Shown here one piece after another: positions 55,800 through 63,484 of a stretch of 64,000 nt of DNA. The stretch lies in contig JAJEKV010000005.1 in NCBI GenBank assembly GCA_021234155.1, forward strand, positions 2,183,294 through 2,247,293, in the 5' to 3' direction. Position numbers and translations under genes: made by a program. Positions within the stretch are counted from its first letter, which is position 1. Each line of letters begins with the position of its first letter. The notes under the pieces were generated by a model that saw only the letters and a list, made by a program, of their open reading frames with translations, ran no database searches and was not told where the DNA came from. The stretch comes from Isoetes taiwanensis. Taxonomy: Eukaryota; Streptophyta; Lycopodiopsida; Isoetales; Isoetaceae.

Positions 55800-56118
55800 T
55801 TACAGGGACTCTTCTGAGTCATCGTCACCAGCCACCCCAGTGATCCTTTCTATCATGAACATTTGATACTCTCTATTCCATATCAGATGGATGATAACAT
55901 CGAAGGGATCAGGATAATGGTGAGGATTGAGAGCGACAGTAGTCATCCAGTCTTCAATGGGTATATCTCGCTCGCAGCACTGTTTGAAGTTTTCGTGATT
56001 CATCTTGCAGGTAATGGAATCACGTTCGAGACCTGAATGTGTCATGGCTAGACGGAGGCTAAAGTTGATGGACTCTGCAGTTTGATATATATTTATACCC
56101 ACCAGAATTATTGATGGT
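55800..56118 (-). CDS. small unrecognised protein, paralogue 1
   Basis: The minus-strand frame ends at a TAA (55800-55802). The coding part probably begins after AACTGCAG near 56081, reading ESINFSLRLAMTHSGLERDS, NHENFKQCCERDIPIEDWM, HYPDPFDVIIHLIWN and MFMIERITG, then an acidic end. The open frame extends up to an ATG at 56129. It aligns with the plus-strand ORF at 56209-56523 around IHxxW…ER…ExI(D/E)KIT. No known family was recognised. Divergent arrangement with its paralogue (about 90 bp apart) suggests a shared promoter region. Confidence 0.5.
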
Positions 56119-56208
56119 ATTGTACACAAAAATTATTGGATATACATACTACGTATGAGGCTCATATATACACCCAATAATGTTGCTACAGTGGACATCA
56201 ATAATTCC

Positions 56209-56523
56209 ATGGCTATAAGCATAGTCGCATTTGAGGGCATAGCACATTCCTTTGCTATGTCTCGACGTCTTGCTAGAGTTCTTCAGAGGTCGCAATTGCC
56301 TCCTCCTCCAGAGCATCTTGACACCGTCACTTACTCTATGAGTTTCGACGATCTTCATGCATGCATCTTCAAAGGGATTACCCTTGATCCCTGGAGGCAT
56401 GGTATAGCTACTAGTCGACCGAGAGACTCCCCCGGCGAGTACCGTGTTAATATCCATATTGTTTGGGTTCCAGAGCGCGACGCTTACGAGATTGATAAAA
56501 TCACCAATGATTACAATCTATGA
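56209..56523 (+). CDS. small unrecognised protein, paralogue 2
   Basis: The ATG at 56209 starts MAISIVAFEGIAHSFAMSRR. The frame continues MSFDDLHACIFKGITLDPWR and VNIHIVWVPERDAYEIDKIT to a TGA at 56521. The frame is open 54 bases further upstream, but similarity to paralogue 1 begins near this Met. It is about 104 residues with mixed alpha/beta character. G-family palindromes lie on both outer flanks of the pair. Function unknown. Confidence 0.5.
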   Translation: MAISIVAFEGIAHSFAMSRRLARVLQRSQLPPPPEHLDTVTYSMSFDDLHACIFKGITLDPWRHGIATSRPRDSPGEYRVNIHIVWVPERDAYEIDKITNDYNL

Positions 56524-56642
56524 GTCATGTAGTTCATAAGAGTTTATATGATATAACTATATTGTGCATCATTCAGTTGTTATCTTATAGTGTCGTATCT
56601 GATCTAGCTTTTCTCATTTTTCATTTGCCTGCAACTCCAAGG

Positions 56643-56999
56643 AAATTGGGCGGGCACCCAATTTTCTCGGGAGGTCTCGATGGAAATTTGAACAGAGCAT
56701 TCCCAGGGCAAAGTGGGCGGCCGCCCAATTTCACTGAGAAGCCTCGACGGAGCTCTGTTCAGACCATTCCTAGGGCAAAGTGGGCGGGCACCCAATTTCC
56801 TCTGGTGGGCTCGAGGTAACTTTGCTCAGACCATCTCCAGGGCAAAGTGGGCGGGCGCCCAATTTCCTCTGGAGGCCTCGAGGGAACTATCTTCAGAGCA
56901 TTTCCAGGGCAAAGTGGGCGGGCGCCCAATTTCCTCTGGAGGCCTCGAGGGAACTATCTTTAGAGCATTTCCAGGGCAAAGTGGGCGGGCACCCAATTT
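56643..56999. repeat. G-family palindromes, regularly spaced cluster (six copies)
   Basis: Copies at 56643-56664, 56710-56732, 56777-56798, 56844-56865, 56911-56932 and 56978-56999 are spaced almost exactly 67 bp apart. The 45-bp spacers are themselves similar (GGAGGCCTCGAGGGAACT…TTCCAGGG), so this is a true tandem array whose unit contains one palindrome. The left arm here is CAAAGTGGGCG instead of AAATTGGGCG. Confidence 0.92.
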
Positions 57000-57196
57000 G
57001 TACACAGGATAATATTGATTTTCTGAAATTATACGTTATGCGCTTTTATCAATGTAGACAAAAACCATTCTATTCATATAGGAATGGAGTACATAGATGG
57101 AGTACATAGATAATAAAATCAACTAAACATCATGCCTCGACAGAGTTAGTTCAACACAAACAGAATAGATAATAGATAATATTATACATGGAGGTT

Positions 57197-57306
57197 TCAA
57201 TCAATGCCCAGTTCTACCACAATTAGATCCCCCAGATCGAACTCTGTAATGTAACTTCGGCTATACAGATCGAGCCAGTCATCCAATTCTTGAATGGGGA
57301 GTGCTG
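57197..57306 (-). pseudogene. partial third paralogue of the small protein family
   Basis: The minus strand reads ALPIQELDDWLDLYSRSYIT-EFDLGDLIVVELGID to a TGA at 57197-57199. DIPIEDWM…DPFDVIIHLIW of paralogue 1 matches this spacing (IPI-x-DW … FD-x-I-x-x-x-x). The N-terminal half is missing or spliced away. It may alternatively be the last exon of gene B. Confidence 0.4.
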
Positions 57307-57335
57307 ACGATGAGCTTGGTTATCAAAGCCACACG

Positions 57336-57695
57336 TTAACTTTTTTTCTTCTTATAAAGCTTCTTAAATAGCGATCTAAACGTGTTGTGCAGCCAAACAT
57401 CCTCCATTTTTAGCAGCCTCTTCAGAGCCTCTGTCTTGTAAATATGGCGTTTCAATGATATGAGGCAGCCTTCCAGCTCCACCCTACTGAGGTGATCCTC
57501 CTCATTGCCTTCCTTTACCAACCCTTCCCCATGGAGGAGATTCCTGACTTGGTGACTGATTTCATCTGTTCCATTCTGGTTTATCGCGTTTTGCACCTCA
57601 ACCTGCAGCTGATTCGCATGAGCTAAGATTGGCTCACTGATATGGGACTGCATTTCGCTCATTGTGAATCCATACCTGCGCCTCGTTTCAACCAT
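57336..57695 (-). CDS. helical protein or C-terminal exon of gene B
   Basis: A 119-codon minus-strand frame begins MVETRRRYGFTMSEMQSHIS and contains HQVRNLLHGEGLVKEG, RVELEGCLISLKRHIYKTEA and a basic tail (KKLYKKKKS). It looks like an independent small coiled or helical protein. It has its own ATG and no acceptor at its start, but also sits in line with gene B upstream. Not recognised. Confidence 0.4.
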   Translation of the reverse strand: MVETRRRYGFTMSEMQSHISEPILAHANQLQVEVQNAINQNGTDEISHQVRNLLHGEGLVKEGNEEDHLSRVELEGCLISLKRHIYKTEALKRLLKMEDVWLHNTFRSLFKKLYKKKKS

Positions 57696-58189
57696 TTTGA
57701 GTGTCCCGATATGAATCTACACTATGCAGATTTGCAAAAGCCAGCTTCAGTAGCAAGACCACCTATAATGAAGGCGCTTTTCTGGGACACAAACTTGGAT
57801 GGCTCATCCTTGGCTTAATAGATACAACGCCTGCCATCTCACCTACCTGCACGATTCCCAAAATTTTGCATCATTCTAATAAAAAATACCCCTATATTCT
57901 AAAAATTCAGGTTCATTTCGGAGGCGTATGGACTTAGGGAAAGTCCATATATAATGGAATTATGCTTTTGTAAGATAGTAGGGAATTGAAATGCATTGCA
58001 TGGCGGAGACTTTTCATTCTGTGTATTAAAGTGCACCATGGTCTTTTTGGTGTTCGTATCGTAATAATCTATGTGAAAGTGCTCGAAGCAGCTTTCTAAC
58101 CGCGGATCCCCACCATGACCTTTAACGTTAGTCTTCAGTCTGGCAGCAGAAAAAGAAATGGTAAGACAAACGTAATAAGAAAACGATAT

Positions 58190-58345
58190 AAATTTATACG
58201 GCAGGTGCTCTTACGGTATAAATTTATATCGCAAGGCACCAGCAGTATAAGTTTATACCGCAGGTTCTACCGTGAAATTTAAGCCCCAGGGCTCTAGCCA
58301 TATAAACTTATACGACAGGGCTTTTGCAGTATAAATTTATACAGC
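58190..58345. repeat. T-family palindromes in a gene B intron (six copies)
   Basis: Copies and near-copies of GGTATAAATTTATACC recur about every 26-30 bp with short spacers (GCAGGTGCTCTTAC, GCAAGGCACCAGCA, …). They lie between the donor TTTG|GTAAGC near 58390 and an acceptor CTGCCAG near 58142. Confidence 0.88.
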
Positions 58346-59364
58346 AGGGTTTTAATGAAATAGAAAATGTGAGCGGCTGTAAAGCTTACCAAATGCAGTT
58401 TTCGAATCCGGCGTTGCAGACCGCTGAACACCAACATTGTTTGCAGGTCGGAGTGAAAAATTATGACCCTCCAATTTGCTAACATGGTGATATCCTTCAG
58501 CCCTGTGTGAAAGCCTCATCATCAAAAGCGTTGTCTTTAATCTTAAAGCCGTGAGAAATGTCGGCTATGCATAATGTGAAGTTCTGTTTGTCCACCACAG
58601 TCCCCAGCCTAGTGCAGTCACCTTGAATAACTTTACAAGCAGTTCTGGCCGAAGGTAGTAAATCGTTCGTAGCCACTGTCAGAACTGCTTGTTGCGACTT
58701 GCTTGACCTATTCGATGGCCTTTAGTCTTTGTCTTTCCTCTTTGGCCCTCCAAACCAGGTTTAGAAAGCCTGCTGGGAGGCCTTTCTTCTTGTTCTGTAA
58801 GTGAATAGTAAGACAAAAGCATGAAGACAGAACATTTTGTCTACAAAACTTACCCAACCACTGAAGTTCATTGTGTGTTCTCTTATTATGCTGTCCGTCG
58901 TACACATTGGATAAAGAAGCTTGCACTCTTTTCAGTCTTCTAAGTTCAGTTGCTTCATTAGCTCGGACTGGCAAGTAACTATGTCCTTCTGACTGCAAAG
59001 AGAGAGAGATGGTAAGGCAAGCAAGCAAAATGAATAGTAGACAGTAAAGGCGGCTTACGTCTTAGCTTCCTTTGCCATTTCATCCAGAGTAAATTGCGTG
59101 GCTACAACTTTCTCTAAGATCCGCACAATAATTTCTTTGCTCTTTAGCCCCTGTAGTTGTGTCCAAGGCACTATGCTCATATTCTTTTGTTTGGTTTCAG
59201 TACTTTTCTTTGGTTTTTTTCCAGCTGTGCTGGCTTGCTCCTTAAGTTCACCTTCTTTGAACATGCAAAAAATTCATTCTTGTAGATCCCACAACTGCTA
59301 AAAGTTGAGGACAAGTAGTTTAGTGCACATGGCCTGTTGTGGTACAAGAAGAGCTAAAGTCAAA

Positions 59365-59660
59365 GTCTAGGCCGCGGTATAAATTTTTACCATGCTAGGC
59401 CGCGGAACGGTATAACTTTACCGTGCCAGGCCGCGAAACGGTACAAATTTATACCGTGCCAGGCCGTGGAAGGGTAGAAATTTATACCGTGCCAGGCCGC
59501 GAAAGGGTAGAAATTTATACCGTGCTAGGCCGTGGTATAAATTTATACCGTACCAGGCAACGGTATAAATTTAACTGTGCCAGGTAGTGGCATAAATTTA
59601 TACTGGTCCACGCCACGCTATAAATTTATACCGTTGCAGGCCAGGGTACAGACTCATACA
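59365..59660. repeat. T-family palindromes in a gene B intron (about nine copies)
   Basis: Decayed GGTATAAATTTATACC copies alternate with well-kept spacers (GTGCCAGGCCGCGAAA), giving a unit of about 33-36 bp. Here palindrome and spacer amplified together as one tandem repeat. The array sits in the intron between the ParB-like exon and the KPKKSTETKQKN exon. Confidence 0.9.
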
Positions 59661-60224
59661 GCAGTCACTTCTGATTATGTTTTAGACCACGCTAAACAGA
59701 AAAGAATTGAAAGGAGAATACATAGGCTGTAATTGTTCTTACATGGCCATCTCTAAAAGCGAGCTGAAAGTAATTATCAACTGCACTGCCATGATGGGCT
59801 TCTTATTAGAATCGTAACTCAGGCAGCACTCAGTAACACAAGCCTCACGAAGTTCTTGGAGCTTGTTCTTCTGCTTCTTGAAGTCCTCTCCATGTATTTG
59901 TTTGAACTCGACGTACTCCTTGTTCATGAAGCGGATCTTGTCGATAAGGCTCATCTTCGACGTGAAGTCATTGTCGAGGTTGTGGCTCATGGCAATGACT
60001 TTTGCCTCCTCGTCTGTTAACTCCACATATATGTGGGCTTCCACGCTCTTCCAAACCTCGTTTTGGCTTTCTTCTTTAGAAAATTCTTTCTTGGCCTTAT
60101 AACTGTGTGTGCCACTAAGAACATAATAGGTATAGTCCTCGAAGTCAGCCTTCCTGTAATGCCTGAGCTCCTGGACCTGGGTTCTATCGACCATGACAAC
60201 AAGTGGCGACACAAGTGCATGTGG

Positions 60225-60782
60225 CAATGTTGTTAAGTACGTTAAAATCCGTACGTATAAAAAACGTTTTTTAAGATTTTTTGAAGATTTTTAAAATTTT
60301 TGAAAAAAAATCGTTAAAAACGTATTTCATATAAAATACGTTAAAAATCTTAAAAATCCTTAAAAATCTTTTAAAATTCTTAAAAATCCTTACATTGTGA
60401 TATTTTTTATCCAAATATACGATAGTCTTGAAGTTATTTATCCTTGTATATGGAATTCTTATATTTTTTAACGTCTATAATAATGTTTTTCTAAACATTC
60501 TTAAGAGTTGCATGGCAAAACAGCTATGATATCTTTGTATTTGAACTTAATAGTTTCTAATAGTAGCATAAGCTTCTGATTTACTTGTTGGCATGCTATG
60601 GCTTGTAACTTGTAGAAAAAATGTGTATTTTAACAGTAGCAAATATGTCCAATAAAGTAGTGCAAAAAATGTGCAATTTTTTTTTTTTGTTTGCTATACC
60701 AAATCATAAAAATCCTTTAAAAAACGTGAGGATTTTATAGAGGTACTTTAAAAATAAAAAACGAGTTTTTTTAATAATATTG
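60225..60782. mobile_element. 558-bp hAT-like non-autonomous insertion inside the gene B ParB-like exon
   Basis: The ends are CAATGTTGTTAA at 60225 and, inverted, CAATATTATTAA at 60782 (10 of 12 match). The flanks GCATGTGG (60217-60224) and GCACGTGG (60783-60790) form an 8-bp duplication with one change, as in hAT elements. Removing the element joins RMRRNP to HALVSPLVVMVD in frame. The interior is AT-rich with repeated TTAAAAATCCTTAAAAATC words and no transposase. Confidence 0.85.
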
Positions 60783-61244
60783 GCACGTGGATTTCTTCGC
60801 ATTCTCTGCTTCAGGATAGCCATATTATGTGCCGCGTACAACTTCCTCACCTGAAGCACTCTAACCCCATCCGGATTTTTTGGTGGCCTCTTGATCGTGC
60901 TCAGCGTTAATGAAATTGTCTGCTTCAACAACTTTGTCTCATTAACCCTTTTTAGTATAGCGCTTCATCTGTCAAAACTATATCTGCCCCAGGAGCCTTT
61001 TGAAGTGCTTCTGTTGACTCTTCGATTGTCAAGGCCTTTGTGGTCCTAGACTTTTTCGTAGCCTGTGTTTTTACAGCCAGGGTTTTTCTTTTGCCTTTTC
61101 CTTTTATTACCACCTCCTCCTCCTCCTCCTCCTCTTCCGGTTCGCTTTCTTTCTCCATGTCCTTCTTAGCATGTGGGTACCACAAGCCTTTTACCATAAC
61201 TCTCTCGTCACAGAGAATCACGGAAGATAAGATGTCCACTATAT

Positions 61245-61300
61245 CTTGCAGTATAAATGCTAAATTAGTCCGATGTCAGTATAAATTTATATGGAGAGGC
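61245..61300. repeat. T-family palindrome in the first recognised gene B intron
   Basis: CAGTATAAATTTATATGG (about 61277-61294) and a partial CAGTATAAATGC (61249) lie in the short intron between exons ending at 61339 and starting at 61244. Confidence 0.7.
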
Positions 61301-61699
61301 CAACGAAGAATAGAAGGAAATGCACATACTTACATAACCAAGCTTGTTATTCTCTGAGATGTAATCATGGACATCTTTTGGCTTGCACATACTGATACGA
61401 AACATTCTGCTATTCATAATGTATTCTACGTCCCCTTCATCGTTAACACAGTTCATAAGAATCTCGTCCTCATTTTCTGTGGACGTTAAACTTGTCATTT
61501 CACCAGCGGGGTAGTAATCCTCTGGCCTGAACTTCCCCCTTCCGATCTTGCTGCATAGGTATAGGTACGCATCAGTGGGGTAGCGTTCTCTCGCTCCCCT
61601 GTGCACGTACCATGTCCCATCCTTCAGTTCGTAGGATTGTGACTTCGAAAATGACTGTTGGCCTTTGCCTTTAATGACAATCTTGGGGCTAAAAAAGTT

Positions 61700-61886
61700 C
61701 AAAAGAAAGCCATTTTACTTCACGAAAATAGAATTTAAAACAAATTTTTAACTACTTTAGTACTAAAAACAGTGCCTTAAGGGGTTACAATTTGGGATTA
61801 TTGTACCTTTTTTTCAGTAGCTTTCGACTCTAAAATACACCACTATTATCCAAAATGAATGATTTTCATACCATTATTTATACCTC
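61700..61886. other. gene B upstream intron or spacer
   Basis: AT-rich. Contains the polypyrimidine tract and acceptor of the exon at 61688. The first exon of gene B was not identified. Confidence 0.4.
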
Positions 61887-62324
61887 ACTCCCTTGGTATA
61901 AATTTATACCGAGGAGGTGGTCTCTTGGTATAAATTTATACCGCGAGAGTTCTACAGCAGTATAAATCTATACTGGAAGAACACGAGAAGGATAAATTTA
62001 TCCCGACAGAGGTCCAACCGGTATAAATTTATACCGCTCGTGCTCACACTGTATAAATTTATACCGTTGCAGGACGGAGGCAGTATAAATTTATACCGCT
62101 AGAGTTCTACAACGGTATAAACTTATACCGCTAGAGTTTTGCAACGGTATAAATTTATACTGCGGGAGGTCGAGCGGTATAAATTTATACCGGTTGGACC
62201 TCTGTCGGGATAAATTTATCCCTCTCGTGTTCTTTCGGTATAAATTTATACCGCTGTAGAACTCTCGCGGTATAAATTTATACCGAGAGACCACCTCCTC
62301 GGTATAAATTTATGCCAAGGGAGT
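61887..62324. repeat. mirror-symmetric array: 14 palindromes of 16 bp with 15-17-bp spacers
   Basis: Fourteen copies of GGTATAAATTTATACC or close variants run from 61895 to 62316 with a mean period of 31 bp, separated by thirteen distinct spacers. Spacers 1-4 return as reverse complements at positions 13-10: GAGGAGGTGGTCTCTT / GAGAGACCACCTCCTC, GCGAGAGTTCTACAGCA / GCTGTAGAACTCTCGC, TGGAAGAACACGAGAA / CTCTCGTGTTCTTTC, CGACAGAGGTCCAACC / GGTTGGACCTCTGTCG. Variant palindromes (GGATAAATTTATCC) match too, and outer flanks CTCCCTT / AAGGGAG pair. The whole block is therefore one large inverted repeat built of small ones. It looks like a CRISPR array in layout, but no Cas gene is present and the spacers are paired, so I do not call it CRISPR. 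Confidence 0.95.
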
Positions 62325-62674
62325 GACGCCCCAATGACAGAAAGAGATTGAAAGAAATGCAGCATCAAAATGGTACGGGTAGGATACGTACATGGCCATG
62401 TCGGTATGGAAGTGCTTATAGTTGTTCGGGGAAGCAAATAGGGGCGAGTATATAAGGCGGAGCGCAAGCCTTCGAATCCAAACAACGTATATAGGAAATA
62501 GACGCGTCGCCGCCTCCCTTAAGTACTTCGGCTATGTCTGCTTCCATATAGCAGTTTTCCATAGCATTTCGTATGTGGTAATATTATACCGCTCTCTGTC
62601 TCTTGTGCTTCTGTTTCTGTATAAACTTATACCGTTCGATATAAATTTATACCGTCTGAGTCTACTTGCTGACC
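62325..62674. other. divergent spacer between gene B and the proline-rich gene
   Basis: About 350 bp containing two further T-family copies (62619-62634 and 62638-62655, the second GATATAAATTTATACC) just before the next start codon. No core promoter is evident. It is a candidate bidirectional control region. Confidence 0.45.
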
Positions 62675-63484
62675 ATGGCCAGAGAAAAGAGACCATCCGA
62701 GCCACCACGTCCTGCATGCAGGCTCCTTCCTCCCATGCTTTTCACACCCTATCCGATGCCTCCGAAAGCTAATCGTATTACAAATATTTCAAAAGCTAGT
62801 GCTAGCCAGGAAACTTCTGACTCTGACATTCAAAGCCCCAGCCCTCCCGTTCGTACACGTCGGCTTCCACCACCAGTTCAGTTTACTCCACTGCCTCCTG
62901 CTCCTAAACGTCGTTTGTCTCCACCAATGCATTTTACTCCATCACAGCCCACAGAACAGCGCAACTTTCCTCCACCCATTCAGTTCACTCCAGCACCCGA
63001 AGACGATCTCAGACTCCCTCCTCCAGTACATTTTAGTCCGTCTCCCATAGTCCAGCGTGAGCGTAGACAACCACCCCGGGCGCAAATTCCTCCAACACCA
63101 TCCACCTCGCTACTTGATACTACACTGAGCGCCATGCAACTCCTGTGTTTTATGAGACTTCAGGAGCTGCTCAACTACATCACCAACCTCGACTGCTTTT
63201 CCAATAGAAAGTAACTCAAAGCTAAGAGAGATTCTCGGGGCAAGACTGTACTAAAAGATATCCCAGAGAATGAGCTCCGAAATACAGTGTTCCTGATGCT
63301 TCAGAAAAATTGCCAAAGTCTGGAGCCAACGAAGTGCTATAGAAGAGAGCAATCCTCCATCATCTTTGACAAACTTATTCTATCGTAGTCTTGCCCTCCG
63401 ACTTTCCCAGAAAGCTTCACAAAGCTTTTCAGAGTTCTAAACAACCTAGCAGAAGAGGATGCCGATGGGCTGACACTTAGACCT
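62675..63484 (+). pseudogene. proline-rich repeat gene, first exon, with two in-frame stops
   Basis: The ATG at 62675 starts MAREKRPSEPPRPA. Five to six copies of a short motif P-P-[PM]-[VMI]-[QH]-F-[TS]-P (LLPPMLFTP, LPPPVQFTP, LSPPMHFTP, FPPPIQFTP, LPPPVHFSP) are spaced 18-24 residues apart in a disordered region. A helical part follows (MQLLCFMRLQELLNYI). A TAA (63212-63214) and a TAG (63386-63388) interrupt a frame that otherwise continues LKAKRDSRGKTVLKDIPENE and SCPPTFPESFTKLFRVLNNL to a donor CCT|GTAAGG at 63484/63485. Both stops fit former Gln codons. The motif could be a docking peptide. No family was recognised. It is divergent from gene B and shares its palindrome family upstream. 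Confidence 0.5.

Larger units (their letters stand above)
57960..61688 (-). pseudogene. second ParB-like / DNA methyltransferase-like gene (gene B), decayed
   Basis: Read right to left: exon 61688-61339 (after TTTTTAG; TWYVHRGARERYP, DVEYIMNSRMFRIS), exon 61244-60783 (VDILSSVILCDERV, Glu-rich stretch, ISLTLSTIKRPPKN, KQRMRRNP), exon to about 59742 (LVSPLVVMVD, YTYYVLSGTHSYKA, LTDEEAKVIAMSHN), exons 59255-59059, about 58994-58855 and about 58800-58391, then about 58150-57950. IKRPPKN…VLSGTHS…LTDEEA is a ParB/Srx-like fold pattern. KVIQGDCTRLG…LCIADISHGF matches a beta-class methylase motif IV strand, with DISH in place of DPPY. A TAG at 58708, several 1-nt shifts and a 558-bp insertion (60225-60782) break it. 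It shares architecture, not close sequence, with gene A. Fold calls are by eye. Confidence 0.55.

Noticed and set aside
61887-62324. True CRISPR array
   Set aside because: The layout is CRISPR-like, but spacers are mirrored pairs, the repeat is a full palindrome, the surroundings are a eukaryotic intron-bearing locus, and there are no cas genes or leader.
51091-63484. Reassigned genetic code with TAA/TAG read as Gln
   Set aside because: The RlmN gene ends normally at TAA, and the oxygenase fragment is followed at once by several TAG/TAA codons in frame. Frameshifts in the same genes point to decay.
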